Positions 1-10,579 of a stretch of 64,000 nucleotides of DNA are shown piece after piece. The stretch is from contig NZ_JACHIK010000008.1 of the NCBI RefSeq assembly GCF_014203155.1, positions 153,266 through 217,265 of the forward strand. Direction: 5' to 3'. The translations under genes were made by a program, and so were the position numbers. Within the stretch, counting starts at the first letter, position 1; each line of letters starts with the position of its first letter. Below the pieces are notes generated by a model that was given only the letters and a program-made list of their open reading frames with translations, was not told the DNA's origin and made no database searches. This DNA comes from Shinella fusca (GTDB taxonomy: Bacteria; Pseudomonadota; Alphaproteobacteria; Rhizobiales; Rhizobiaceae).

Positions 1-134
1 CCGCCGGCCTTCAGGGCCTCCACCTCCTGCCGGAGGCGGTCGACCTCTTCGCCGAGGGTCCGTGCGCTGCCGCGCGCGATGTTGAGGGCGTAGATGGCAA
101 GGCCGAGGGCGACCAGGGGCAGGATTTCGAACAT
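1..134 (-). CDS. N-terminus of a membrane protein (DUF2339-like), cut by window edge
   Basis: The complement strand reads from an ATG at 134 into the left edge of the window without a stop. The visible 44 residues begin MFEILPLVALGLAIYALNIA, one hydrophobic helix, followed by a charged stretch (GEEVDRLRQEVEALKAG) that looks like the start of a coiled coil. An N-terminal membrane anchor followed by a short coiled coil is how DUF2339 membrane proteins of rhizobia usually begin, but most of the gene is outside the window, so the family assignment is a guess. Confidence 0.5.
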   Translation of the reverse strand, partial: MFEILPLVALGLAIYALNIARGSARTLGEEVDRLRQEVEALKAG

Positions 135-227
135 GAAGACTCCAACGCGGCACGAACGGCGCGCAGACTACCCGGTTTCGCCCAAACGCCAAACCGGGGA
201 CGTTTCAGCCCCGCGATCTCTTCGCGG

Positions 228-737
228 TCAGCGTGTCAGGTTGTCGATGGGGAAGATCGCGCAGGTTTCCGTACCGTGAGCGAGCAGCTTGCCGTTCGCA
301 TCGCGAAGCCACGCCTCGGAGGTGGCGATGGTGCGGCCGCGATGGACGATCTTCCCCTCGCAGAAGACCTCGCCCATGCCGGGCAGGACGGGGCGCACGA
401 GGTTCACCTTGAACTCGATGGTCGTATAGGCCTCGCCCGGCCTGATAACGGAGAAGACGGCGCAGCCGAGGGCCGAATCCATCACCGTCGCCGTCCAGCC
501 GCCATGCACCGTGCCGAGCGGATTGAGGTGATCGGCGGACGGCAGGCCGGCGAAGACCACGCGCCCCTCCTCCACCTCCGTCATGCTGAAGGCGAGCGTC
601 TTCGCCATCGGCGGGGCGGGAAGTGTGCCGGCCAGCATGGCTTCCAGCACCTTCAGGCCGCCGTCGCGCTTCACCACGTCGAGCGGCAGCGTGCCGACGC
701 CGCCGACCGTCAGCCCCGGATAGATCTCGACCGTCAT
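228..737 (-). CDS. PaaI/YbgC-type hotdog-fold thioesterase
   Basis: This 169-residue protein is a single-domain hotdog-fold acyl-CoA thioesterase of the PaaI group, probably hydrolysing aromatic or medium-chain acyl-CoA in the cytosol. The central segment [19 protein letters not shown] (about residues 71-89) has the HGG turn and the helix that carries the active-site acid in this family. Its ATG (737) overlaps the stop of recO in an ATGA junction (734-737), so the two are very likely translationally coupled. A longer upstream reading in the same frame lies inside recO and is rejected. The substrate cannot be told from sequence. Confidence 0.85.
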   Translation of the reverse strand: MTVEIYPGLTVGGVGTLPLDVVKRDGGLKVLEAMLAGTLPAPPMAKTLAFSMTEVEEGRVVFAGLPSADHLNPLGTVHGGWTATVMDSALGCAVFSVIRPGEAYTTIEFKVNLVRPVLPGMGEVFCEGKIVHRGRTIATSEAWLRDANGKLLAHGTETCAIFPIDNLTR

Positions 738-1498
738 GCATGTGCCTTTCGGGATTGATCGTTCTGCGGCGTGCCGAGCGCCTTCAGCGCCGCCTGCACG
801 AAGCCCTCGCGGGCGCTGGCAAGCTCCAGCCCGCGCGGCTCGCAGACATGCCGGTTGAGGAAGAAAGCCGTGAGGCGGAAACCGTCCGCAAGCGCCACGG
901 CATCGGCCGCATGCCGGCTCTCGTCGCGCAGGAACGTGGGCAGCGCCAGCATCTTGTCCGCCCAGGGCGCGCCCGCCCCGCGCGAGACGGCGCGGCCGGA
1001 TTTCGGCGAGACGTAGCAGAGGTCGTCCCGCGTGCCCGTCGCCGCGCATTCGAGAAGGTCGAGGCCGAAGCCGAGATCGTTGAGCACGGCAAGCTCGAAG
1101 CGGATGAAGAGCTCGCCGGCATCGGCCGGCTCGTGCAGGTGGTCGAGGATAACGGAAAGCGCCTCGAAGAGATGGGGGTGCGGATCGCGCTCGGGCAGGA
1201 AGCGCAGAAGAGCGGCCATGGCCTGCACGCCGTAGACGGCCGTCGCCGTCTCCATGAGCCGACCGGCGCGCAGCGTCATCGGCTCGATTCGGAACTCGCC
1301 GAGATGCTCGTCGAGCCGCGCCCGCCAGGTGACCTCCACCGAATTGCCCGGCTGGAGAACCGGCTGCATGGTGCGCGAGCGCCCGCCGCGCACCATGCCG
1401 AGATGCCGCCCGCGCCCGCGCGTCATCACCTCGGCGATCACCGACGTCTCGCCGTGGCGCCGCACGCCCAGCACGATGGCCTCGTCACTCCATTGCAT
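734..1498 (-). CDS. recO: DNA repair protein RecO
   Basis: RecO binds DNA and SSB and helps RecR load RecA in the RecF pathway. The 254-residue product starts [19 protein letters not shown], the typical alphaproteobacterial RecO N-terminus (OB fold), and continues with the helical C-terminal part, including [15 protein letters not shown] and the segment around CAATG. The ATG at 1498 is chosen over one 12 codons upstream because family proteins begin at MQW. In many rhizobia recO follows era; here era lies 8 kb away on the same strand, so this order is broken. The downstream thioesterase overlaps by 4 bp. Confidence 0.93.
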   Translation of the reverse strand: MQWSDEAIVLGVRRHGETSVIAEVMTRGRGRHLGMVRGGRSRTMQPVLQPGNSVEVTWRARLDEHLGEFRIEPMTLRAGRLMETATAVYGVQAMAALLRFLPERDPHPHLFEALSVILDHLHEPADAGELFIRFELAVLNDLGFGLDLLECAATGTRDDLCYVSPKSGRAVSRGAGAPWADKMLALPTFLRDESRHAADAVALADGFRLTAFFLNRHVCEPRGLELASAREGFVQAALKALGTPQNDQSRKAHA

Positions 1499-1544
1499 GG
1501 CGAAAGCCTTACGCCCTCGCCCTGCCGGGAGCAAGCCGGCGGCG

Positions 1545-2033
1545 TCAAACGAAATCCTGCTGCTCGGCGGTGACGACGCCCTGCATCTCGCTCGGATAGT
1601 AGCCCTCGCGCAGGTTGATGCCGTATTCCAGGTAGGCCTTCATGCAGGCGAGCATCTGCGACCAGCCCTCGCAGTTCATATAGGAGGATTTCTGGCCGCG
1701 CGCATTGTCCCTCCATCCGGTCTCGGCGATGGTGACCATCGTGCCGCCGTCCTCCAGCGGCTGGAAGCGCATCTCGACGCGGGTCTTGTAAGGCGCCTCG
1801 CCCTCCTCGACCATCGCATCCCAGCGCAGGACGATCAGCGCGTCCTTCTCCACCTTCTCGACGACGACCGGGGCCATGCCCCACCAGGTCACCGTCGTGC
1901 CCTCGGCGAGCGGCGCGCTCGCCCCGCCGACGGTGGTGAAATAGCCGCTCAGCTTTGCCGGATTGACCACGGCGTCGAAGACCTCGGCGACCGGCTTGCC
2001 GATACGCCCGTTCACGCGAAATTCCAGCGTCAT
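1545..2033 (-). CDS. SRPBCC (AHSA1/START-like) protein, partner of divergent ArsR regulator
   Basis: This 162-residue protein has the SRPBCC/AHSA1 fold, which forms a hydrophobic ligand cavity. It starts [21 protein letters not shown], and the typical closing helix is [17 protein letters not shown]. The ATG at 2033 has a GAGGA Shine-Dalgarno just upstream; a start 15 codons earlier would run into the intergenic region. It is transcribed away from an ArsR-family gene. ArsR plus AHSA1-like pairs are a recurrent arrangement in proteobacteria in which the regulator controls its neighbour; the ligand is usually unknown. Function beyond the fold is not predictable. Confidence 0.82.
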   Translation of the reverse strand: MTLEFRVNGRIGKPVAEVFDAVVNPAKLSGYFTTVGGASAPLAEGTTVTWWGMAPVVVEKVEKDALIVLRWDAMVEEGEAPYKTRVEMRFQPLEDGGTMVTIAETGWRDNARGQKSSYMNCEGWSQMLACMKAYLEYGINLREGYYPSEMQGVVTAEQQDFV

Positions 2034-2081
2034 GCCGTCCTCCTCCGGGCGTACCGCCCCTGCCTTGTGAAGTGTCACAAT

Positions 2082-2101
2082 ATGTTATAAAAACATAACA
2101 T
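2082..2101. promoter_or_regulatory. Inverted repeat, putative ArsR operator overlapping the arsR start codon
   Basis: ATGTTAT (2082-2088), a 6-bp A-rich spacer and ATAACAT (2095-2101) form a perfect 7-6-7 inverted repeat in the 66-bp gap between the divergent SRPBCC and ArsR genes. The right arm covers the first bases of the ArsR ATG (2100-2102). An A/T-rich palindrome in a divergent promoter is the expected form of an ArsR operator. Binding is inferred. Confidence 0.55.
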
Positions 2102-2423
2102 GTCAAGCGAATCGCAACAGGATGCCGTCTTCAAGGCGCTCGCCAATGCACGGCGGCGGCAGATGCTGGATGCGATGAAGGACGCGCCGCTGACGACGGG
2201 CGCACTCTGCGAAAAGTTTTCCGACATGGACCGCTGCACGGTCATGCAGCACCTGAAGGTGCTTGAGGAAGCGGACCTTGTCATCCCCCGCCGCGAGGGC
2301 CGCGAGCGCTGGAACCATCTCAACGCCCTGCCGATCAAGGCGATCCACGACCGCTGGATCAGCCAGTATGCCGGCCACGCGATGAACGTGCTGTCGGCAT
2401 TGCAGGGCGAAGCGGAGGCGTGA
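2100..2423 (+). CDS. ArsR-family winged-helix transcriptional regulator
   Basis: This 107-residue ArsR/SmtB-type dimeric repressor starts MSSESQQDAVFKALANARRR and has a winged helix-turn-helix at about residues 10-85, with the recognition helix in DRCTVMQHLKVLEEADLV and the wing in PRREGRERWNHLN. There is no CxC-type metal-binding motif in the recognition helix; the single Cys pair (C38 and C46 region) does not form a known ArsR metal site, so it is probably not a metal sensor. It is divergent from an SRPBCC gene and shares a 66-bp intergenic region with it, so autoregulation and control of that neighbour are likely. Confidence 0.88.
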   Translation: MSSESQQDAVFKALANARRRQMLDAMKDAPLTTGALCEKFSDMDRCTVMQHLKVLEEADLVIPRREGRERWNHLNALPIKAIHDRWISQYAGHAMNVLSALQGEAEA

Positions 2424-2452
2424 GGCGCCGCGCTTCGGCGGCGCCCTCCGTG

Positions 2453-3343
2453 TCAGGCCTCGGCGGCGATGCGGCCGATCTCGGCGATGACGGCGTTGCG
2501 CTCGTCGCCGGAAATGCCTGGAATCTCGCAGAAGGCGGTGACGACGACAGCGCCACGGTCCGGCGTCCAGGCCACGGCGACGTCGTTGGCATTGCCGGCC
2601 TTGTCGCCGTTGGTGCCCGTCTTGTCGCCGGTCAGCCATGTCGCCGGGAAACCGGCGCGCAGGCGCGTGTCGCCGGTCTTGTTCATCACCAGCCAGGCGG
2701 CAAGCTGGGCGCGCGAGGGCCCGGAAAGAACAGCCTCGAACAGCAGCTTGCGCAGCGTCCCGGTCATGGCCGCGGGCGTCGTCGTGTCGCGCTCGTCACC
2801 CGCCTTGTCGTGATAGTTGAGCGCCGGTTCCGTTCGGTCGAGCCGGGTGACGGTATCGCCGAAGCCGCGCAGGAAGGCGGTGACGGCCTCCGGGCCGCCC
2901 GAGGCGCCCAGCAGCAGGTTGGCGGCGGCGTTGTCGCTGAGGGTGATGGCGGCCTCGCAGAGTTCGGCAACGGACATGCCCTCGCCGACACGCTTTTCCA
3001 CTGCCGGCGCCCAGTCGATGATATCGGATTTCTTCACGACGATCCGCCGGTCGAGCGCTTCCTGCTTGCCGTCCACGCGGGCAAGGACATGGGCCGCCAG
3101 CAGCGCCTTGAAGGTGCTGCACATCAGGAAGCGCTCACCGGTGCGATGGCCGATCTGCACGCCCGTTGCGAGATTATGTATGGCAACGCCGATGCGGCCC
3201 CTGTGGCGCGCCTCGAGCGCGGCAAGCCGCTGCTCCAGCGCGCCGCCCGAGGCCGCCGCCGCCGGTACCGCCAATGCGGAAACCGCGGGAACGGCAAGAA
3301 GGGCACCGGCGATTGCCTGCCGGCGTGAAATCGTGATCGTCAT
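2453..3343 (-). CDS. bla: Class A beta-lactamase with Tat-type signal
   Basis: This 296-residue serine beta-lactamase hydrolyses beta-lactams in the periplasm. All class A motifs are present: STFK (Ser76, Lys79), SDN (136-138), E172 with N176 in RTEPALN, and KTG (241-243). The N-terminus ISRRQAIAGALLAVPAVSA looks like a twin-arginine signal, which fits export of a folded enzyme. Cys75 precedes the active serine as in some carbapenemases, but no matching Cys follows the KTG, so the disulfide typical of KPC-type enzymes is absent. It is probably an intrinsic chromosomal enzyme; the spectrum cannot be read from sequence. The ATG at 3343 is chosen because the signal peptide follows at once. Confidence 0.93.
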   Translation of the reverse strand: MTITISRRQAIAGALLAVPAVSALAVPAAAASGGALEQRLAALEARHRGRIGVAIHNLATGVQIGHRTGERFLMCSTFKALLAAHVLARVDGKQEALDRRIVVKKSDIIDWAPAVEKRVGEGMSVAELCEAAITLSDNAAANLLLGASGGPEAVTAFLRGFGDTVTRLDRTEPALNYHDKAGDERDTTTPAAMTGTLRKLLFEAVLSGPSRAQLAAWLVMNKTGDTRLRAGFPATWLTGDKTGTNGDKAGNANDVAVAWTPDRGAVVVTAFCEIPGISGDERNAVIAEIGRIAAEA

Positions 3344-3484
3344 ATGTCTTTTTCCTGCCTGTCGCGCACCGGGGCGCACCGCGCCGCCGGCCCCGTTTGA
3401 GCCCGCCCATGCCGCGACTATGCGCAAGGCCATGGGCCGGGACAAACGACGATTTCTGCCGGCAGCCATTAGGAAAACTAGGGC

Positions 3485-5794
<2,310 letters not shown>

Positions 5795-6039
5795 GTCGAA
5801 CTCCTCTGGTTGCGGCCGGCGCAGGCGGGCGCGCATCGTGTGAACCTGCTCATAGAGCGCGTCCGGCGGCAGGCCAACCGCAAGGCGGCCGGCGCCTCGG
5901 CACGTCCACAATATATCACGGGACGAAGCGGGGATGCCGTATCCCGGTTGAAGAGGAGCGGCAAAGGGCTTAGCGGTTGTAACGCTTCATAAATCCTTCG
6001 CCCCTATCCTGCCCGACGTAACGGCAATGGGGCCTTGGC

Positions 6040-7089
6040 ATGCGCGGCGCACTTCTTGCAGCAGTCTCTCTGACGGCCCTCGCCGCGGCCGGTCCCGCCG
6101 GGGCGACCACGCTCAACCTCCTCATATGGGAAGCCTATATCGACGAGCAGATCCTTGCCGATTTCACGGCCGAGACCGGCATCGAGGTGCGGCAGACCTT
6201 CTACGACAGCGGCGATGCGCGCGACGAGATCCTCGCCGACCCCAACAGCAATGTCGACGCGGTCGTGACCAACGAGAACGGCGCCAAGCTCTACGGCAAC
6301 CGCGGCATCATCATGGCGCTGGATGCGGCCAACGTGCCGGCTTTGAAGGACTATGCCGAAAGCTGGACGAAGCGCTGCGGCGGCTATGGCGTGCCCTATC
6401 TGTGGGGCACGATGGGCATCCTCTACCGCTCCGACAAGGTGACGACGGCGCCCGCCTCCTGGGCCGACCTCATGAAGCCGGCCGAAAGCCTGCGCGGCCA
6501 TATCGCCATGTACGACGACCATGCGGAGGCCTTCGTCGCCCCATTGGTGCTGCTCGGCAAGTCGGTGAACGCCAACGACAACGAATCGCTGAAGGCCGCC
6601 TACGCGCTGATGAAGGCGCAGGCGCCCTACGTGCTGACCTACGACTACGTCATCACCTCCGTGCAGAGCCCGGACAAGGGCCCGAACATCTACATGGCGC
6701 TCGGCTACAGCGGCGACCAGTACACGCTGAACGACAAGGTGAACGCGCCGGGCCTCTGGCGCTACGTCGTGCCGAGGGAAGGCACGCTCTCCTGGCTCGA
6801 CTGCATCACCGTCAGCGAGCGCTCGGGCAACAAGGAACTCGCGCTCAAGCTCGTCGACTACATCAGCAACGCGAAGAACGGCGCGCGCAACGCCCTCAAA
6901 CTCAACATGCCGACCGCAAGCACCGCTGCGCTGGCGCTGCTTCCGCCGGACGTCCAGTCCAATCCCGAAATCTATGCCGCACCGGAAATCCTGGCCAAGA
7001 GCCAGCTTCAGGAGGAACTGACCGTCGAATCGGTCCAGGCCCGCCGCCGCATCATCAGCAGTCTGGCCCAACGCAGTGACGCTCGGTAA
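6040..7089 (+). CDS. PotD/NspS-like periplasmic polyamine-type binding protein
   Basis: This 349-residue exported solute-binding protein has a signal peptide (MRGALLAAVSLTALAAAGPA, likely cut near AGA) and a PotD-type fold: LNLLIWEAYIDEQILADF (about 25-42), VPYLWGTMGILY in the hinge region and the late helix LALKLVDYISNAKNG. PotD-family proteins bind spermidine or putrescine. No permease or ATPase gene accompanies it. Instead its last 14 bp overlap the start of a membrane GGDEF/EAL gene, which is the arrangement of the NspS-MbaA signalling pair of Vibrio cholerae. A sensory rather than transport role is therefore inferred. Ligand identity is not established; the aspartates and tryptophan of the PotD pocket would need structure-based alignment. 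Confidence 0.82.
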   Translation: MRGALLAAVSLTALAAAGPAGATTLNLLIWEAYIDEQILADFTAETGIEVRQTFYDSGDARDEILADPNSNVDAVVTNENGAKLYGNRGIIMALDAANVPALKDYAESWTKRCGGYGVPYLWGTMGILYRSDKVTTAPASWADLMKPAESLRGHIAMYDDHAEAFVAPLVLLGKSVNANDNESLKAAYALMKAQAPYVLTYDYVITSVQSPDKGPNIYMALGYSGDQYTLNDKVNAPGLWRYVVPREGTLSWLDCITVSERSGNKELALKLVDYISNAKNGARNALKLNMPTASTAALALLPPDVQSNPEIYAAPEILAKSQLQEELTVESVQARRRIISSLAQRSDAR

Positions 7090-9436
7090 ACGCGCCCTCG
7101 CCCTCATCTTCCCGGTCATTCTTTCAGGCTACGTGCTCGCGGCCTCCCTGATCTACTACGTGCAGAGCTCGTCGATCCTCGGGCTGGAGCGTGCGCGCCT
7201 GTGGCAGCAGATGGGCCTCCTCACCGCCGTCTTCCAGAACGACGTGACGCAGAACCGCAGCTTCATCTATTCGCTCGTCGAGGGCGGCGCGGTGCGCCTC
7301 TTCATCAACGAGCGCGACCCGGCCTACCGCAGCACGGCGCTCGGCGTCCGGCTGCAGCAGTCCATCACCTCCCTTTCGGACGACCAGAGGCGCTTCATCT
7401 CGGTCGCCATCATCCGTCCGCCGCTGACGGTCGATTACTATTTCGAGGACAGCGACGACCCGTTCGCGCAGATCACGCCCCAGCAGCTCGATCATGCCCG
7501 TCAGGTAATCGCCAGCCCCCGGCTCTCCTCCTGGTCCTATCTGGACGAGCCCGGGCTCGATCCGCTCATCGTGCATTCGGAATTCATCGATCCCCTGACC
7601 TTCAACCGGCCGGTGGCGAGCGCCAAGGGCGGCGCCATCCTCGTGCAGACCGCCGTGCGGCCGCGCGCCTTCCTCGACATGAAGCGCGGGCTCGAAAAGG
7701 AATACGGCGCGGCGATCGAGATCAGCCGCCACCAGTTCCTCTCGCAGGGCGCGCTTTCGGCCACGGCAACGCTCGGCCCGTCGCTGTTCGCGCGGCTGAC
7801 GCCCGATACCGTCTTCCTCGAAAACCGGCTCCGCACGCTGAAGACCCTGCTCGCCGTCGGCGCCATCGCCCTCAGCCTGTGCACCATCGGCCTCGTGCTG
7901 CTGCTCGTGCGCCGCTACATCACCAATCCCATCGCCCGCCTCGACCGCCAGCTCACCGACGTCATGACCGGCAGCCGCAGCGCCCTGCCGGACATGCACG
8001 AGGCCGGCGAGATCGGCCGCCTCTCGGTCAACGTCAAGCGGCTGCACGACCATTCGATGAAGTCCTTCGACCTCGTGCAGAACGCCTCCTGGACGGATAC
8101 GCTGACGGGCATCTCCAACCGCGAATATTTCAACATCCGCTCCACGCAGATCCTTGAAGAGGCCGAGGCCGAGGATCTCGGCTGCACGCTGCTCTTCATC
8201 GACGTCGACAACTTCAAGTTCGTCAACGACAAGCACGGCCACAAGATCGGCGACGAGCTTTTGAAGACGCTTGCTGCGCGCATCTCGGCCATCGTCACCC
8301 GCATCACGGCCGCAAACGGCCTGCCGGAAGGGCTTTTCGCGCGGCTTTCGGGCGACGAGTTCGCCATCATGCTGCGCTGCCAGCCGGGTTGCGGCACGAT
8401 CACGCAGATATCGAACGAGATCCTTTCGCTCTTCGCCGAAGGCTTCGAGGTGCTGGACAAGGCCTATCCGGTCACCGCCAGCATCGGCATCGCCGTCTAT
8501 CCGGAAGACGCCCATACGCTTGCCGAGCTCATCGCCAATGCGGACGCGGCCATGTACCAGGCGAAATCCCAGGGCAAGAACGGCTCGGCCCGCTACTCCC
8601 GCTCGCTGCACGAGAAGCGCAACCGCCAGCGCCGCATCGAGGAGGAACTGCGCGTCCTCAACCCCGACGAGGAATTCCACCTCGTCTACATGCCCATCGT
8701 CGACGGACACGGCAAGGTGACGGGCTGCGAGGCCCTTCTGCGCTGGACCTCTCCCCTTCTCGGCCGCGTGACGCCGGACGAATTCATCCCCATTGCCGAG
8801 ACGACCGGCCTCTTCAGCAAGATCGACTGGTGGGTGATCGACCGCGCGATGGCCGAATACGGCCATATCCGCAAGCTCTTCGGCGCCGAGACGATCCTGT
8901 GCATCAACATCTCGTCCGCCGAGCTCTACACCAAGTCGATCAGCGACCATTTCTGCGACTGCGCCGACCGCCACGGCGTCGATGCGCGCATGATCGAGAT
9001 CGAGCTGACGGAGACCTTCGCGGTAAAACTCGGCGAGCAGTCACGCCGCAACATCGACATCCTGCGCGCACGCGGCTTCCGCATCTCCATCGACGATTTC
9101 GGCGCGGGCTACACGTCCGTGCAGCAGATCATCGAATACCCGGCGGAGACCATCAAGCTCGATCGCGAACTGGTCGAGAGCCTGACCCGCTCGGCGGCGC
9201 TGCCGACGCTGCGCGCGCTCGTGGCGCTCTGTCATGCGCAGGACATGTCGGTGATCGCCGAGGGCGTCGATACGACGGAGAAGATGACGCTGCTCGCCGC
9301 CGCCGGCTGCGACTTCTACCAGGGCTACCTCATCAGCCGCCCCCTCACCCTCGAGGAAATCGGCGTCTGGGCCATGCAGCGGATGATGGAAAAGGCTCGC
9401 GAGACGATCAGCGCGGGGCAGCGGGCGCGGGCTTGA
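7076..9436 (+). CDS. Membrane GGDEF/EAL c-di-GMP enzyme with periplasmic sensor, MbaA-like
   Basis: This 786-residue inner-membrane protein has TM1 (about 8-28), a roughly 230-residue periplasmic sensor region, TM2 (about 258-278), a HAMP-like linker (279-330), a GGDEF domain (about 335-505) and an EAL domain (about 520-775). The cyclase signature is SGDEF (425-429) rather than GGDEF. The phosphodiesterase domain looks complete: EAL (552-554), ELTET, DDFGAGYTS, KLD, AEGVD and YQGYLISRPL. It may therefore act mainly as a phosphodiesterase, with the SGDEF domain weakly active or regulatory. Its start overlaps the PotD-like gene by 14 bp in another frame, which implies translational coupling. 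The periplasmic region could bind the partner protein as in NspS-MbaA. Confidence 0.9.
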   Translation: MTLGKRALALIFPVILSGYVLAASLIYYVQSSSILGLERARLWQQMGLLTAVFQNDVTQNRSFIYSLVEGGAVRLFINERDPAYRSTALGVRLQQSITSLSDDQRRFISVAIIRPPLTVDYYFEDSDDPFAQITPQQLDHARQVIASPRLSSWSYLDEPGLDPLIVHSEFIDPLTFNRPVASAKGGAILVQTAVRPRAFLDMKRGLEKEYGAAIEISRHQFLSQGALSATATLGPSLFARLTPDTVFLENRLRTLKTLLAVGAIALSLCTIGLVLLLVRRYITNPIARLDRQLTDVMTGSRSALPDMHEAGEIGRLSVNVKRLHDHSMKSFDLVQNASWTDTLTGISNREYFNIRSTQILEEAEAEDLGCTLLFIDVDNFKFVNDKHGHKIGDELLKTLAARISAIVTRITAANGLPEGLFARLSGDEFAIMLRCQPGCGTITQISNEILSLFAEGFEVLDKAYPVTASIGIAVYPEDAHTLAELIANADAAMYQAKSQGKNGSARYSRSLHEKRNRQRRIEEELRVLNPDEEFHLVYMPIVDGHGKVTGCEALLRWTSPLLGRVTPDEFIPIAETTGLFSKIDWWVIDRAMAEYGHIRKLFGAETILCINISSAELYTKSISDHFCDCADRHGVDARMIEIELTETFAVKLGEQSRRNIDILRARGFRISIDDFGAGYTSVQQIIEYPAETIKLDRELVESLTRSAALPTLRALVALCHAQDMSVIAEGVDTTEKMTLLAAAGCDFYQGYLISRPLTLEEIGVWAMQRMMEKARETISAGQRARA

Positions 9437-9442
9437 GAGGGG

Positions 9443-9602
9443 AGGCCCCTCCCCAACCCCTCCCCACAAGGGGGAGGGACTTACGATGCCGCCCCGACAT
9501 GCATTCCTCATGACGCTCCGACTAGCAGAAACGTTGCAAAGAGCATGCGGCGGCACGGCAGGTTAAGTCCCTCCCCCTTGTGGGGAGGGATTAGGGAGGG
9601 GT
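9443..9602. repeat. Palindromic intergenic repeat (CCCTCCCC/GGGGAGGG family)
   Basis: Two arms in opposite orientation, about 9443-9483 and 9563-9602, share CCCTCCCCACAAGGGGGAGG followed by GACTTA in one arm and its complement in the other, separated by an 80-bp unique core. A related arm recurs at 21781. Such mosaic palindromes are common between rhizobial genes. They lie here between the convergent ends of the GGDEF/EAL gene and era and could form a large cruciform or act in termination. Confidence 0.8.
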
Positions 9603-9626
9603 TTTTCTGAAAAGGCCCTCAGCCGG

Positions 9627-10571
9627 TCACGACGTCGGGAAATCGAGCCCCATCTCGCGGAAGCGGGCGGGGTCGTCGCCCCAGTTCTCGCGCACCTTGA
9701 CGAAGAGGAAGAGGTGCACGGGCTGTTCGAGGATTTCCGACAGCTCCTTGCGCGAGGCCATGGAGATGGCCTTGATCGCCTCGCCGTTCTTGCCAAGGGC
9801 GATCTTCTTCTGGCTGTCGCGCTCGACATAGATGACCTGCTCGATGCGCACGGAGCCGTCCTTGCGCTCCTCCCACTTCTCCGTCTCGACATGCGAGGAA
9901 TAGGGCAGCTCCTGGTGCAGGCGCAGGAAGAGCTTTTCGCGGGTGATCTCGGCGGCGAGCTGGCGCATCGGCAGGTCGGAGATCTGGTCTTCCGGATAGT
10001 ACCACGGGCCTTCCGGCAGGGCGGCCGCGAGGTAGTCCATCAGGTCCGTGCAGCCCGAGCCGGTGAGCGCGGAGACCATGAAGGTGCGCTCGAACGTCAC
10101 CGCCTCGTTCGCCGCGGCGGCGAGCTTCAGGAGGTCTTCGGGCCGGACCCGGTCGATCTTGTTGAGGACGAGGATCTTCGGCTGGCGGACCTCCTTCAGG
10201 CCCTCCAGGATCGTCTCGGCATCGCCCTTCAGACCGCGCTCGCTGTCGATCAGGAGCATGATGACGTCGGCGTCCTTCGCCCCGCCCCAGGCGGTCGTCA
10301 CCATGGCGCGGTCGAGACGGCGGCGCGGCTTGAAGATGCCGGGCGTGTCCATGAAGACGATCTGCGCGTTGTCGTGGATGGCGATGCCGCGCACGATGGC
10401 GCGCGTCGTCTGCACCTTGTGGCTGACGATCGTCACCTTGGCGCCGACGAGGCGGTTGACGAGCGTGGACTTGCCGGCATTGGTCGCGCCGATGAGCGCC
10501 ACGAAGCCCGAGCGGGTCGCGCCCTCACCGTTCGTATGCGTCTCGGCGGGGGTGTTGTGTTCTTCGGTCAT
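9627..10571 (-). CDS. era: GTPase Era
   Basis: Era is an essential GTPase that binds the 3' end of 16S rRNA and helps 30S assembly. The 314-residue product shows G1 GATNAGKS, the switch region KVQTTRAIVRGIA, G3 DTPGIFK, G4 NKIDRV and G5 VSALTGSG, then a C-terminal KH domain ending VRENWGDDPARFREMGLDF. The ATG at 10571 (MTEEHNTPAETH) gives a short acidic N-terminal extension typical of rhizobial Era. It starts 8 bp after the rnc stop, so it belongs to the acpS-lepB-rnc-era operon. Confidence 0.97.
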   Translation of the reverse strand: MTEEHNTPAETHTNGEGATRSGFVALIGATNAGKSTLVNRLVGAKVTIVSHKVQTTRAIVRGIAIHDNAQIVFMDTPGIFKPRRRLDRAMVTTAWGGAKDADVIMLLIDSERGLKGDAETILEGLKEVRQPKILVLNKIDRVRPEDLLKLAAAANEAVTFERTFMVSALTGSGCTDLMDYLAAALPEGPWYYPEDQISDLPMRQLAAEITREKLFLRLHQELPYSSHVETEKWEERKDGSVRIEQVIYVERDSQKKIALGKNGEAIKAISMASRKELSEILEQPVHLFLFVKVRENWGDDPARFREMGLDFPTS

Positions 10572-10579
10572 GATATCCG

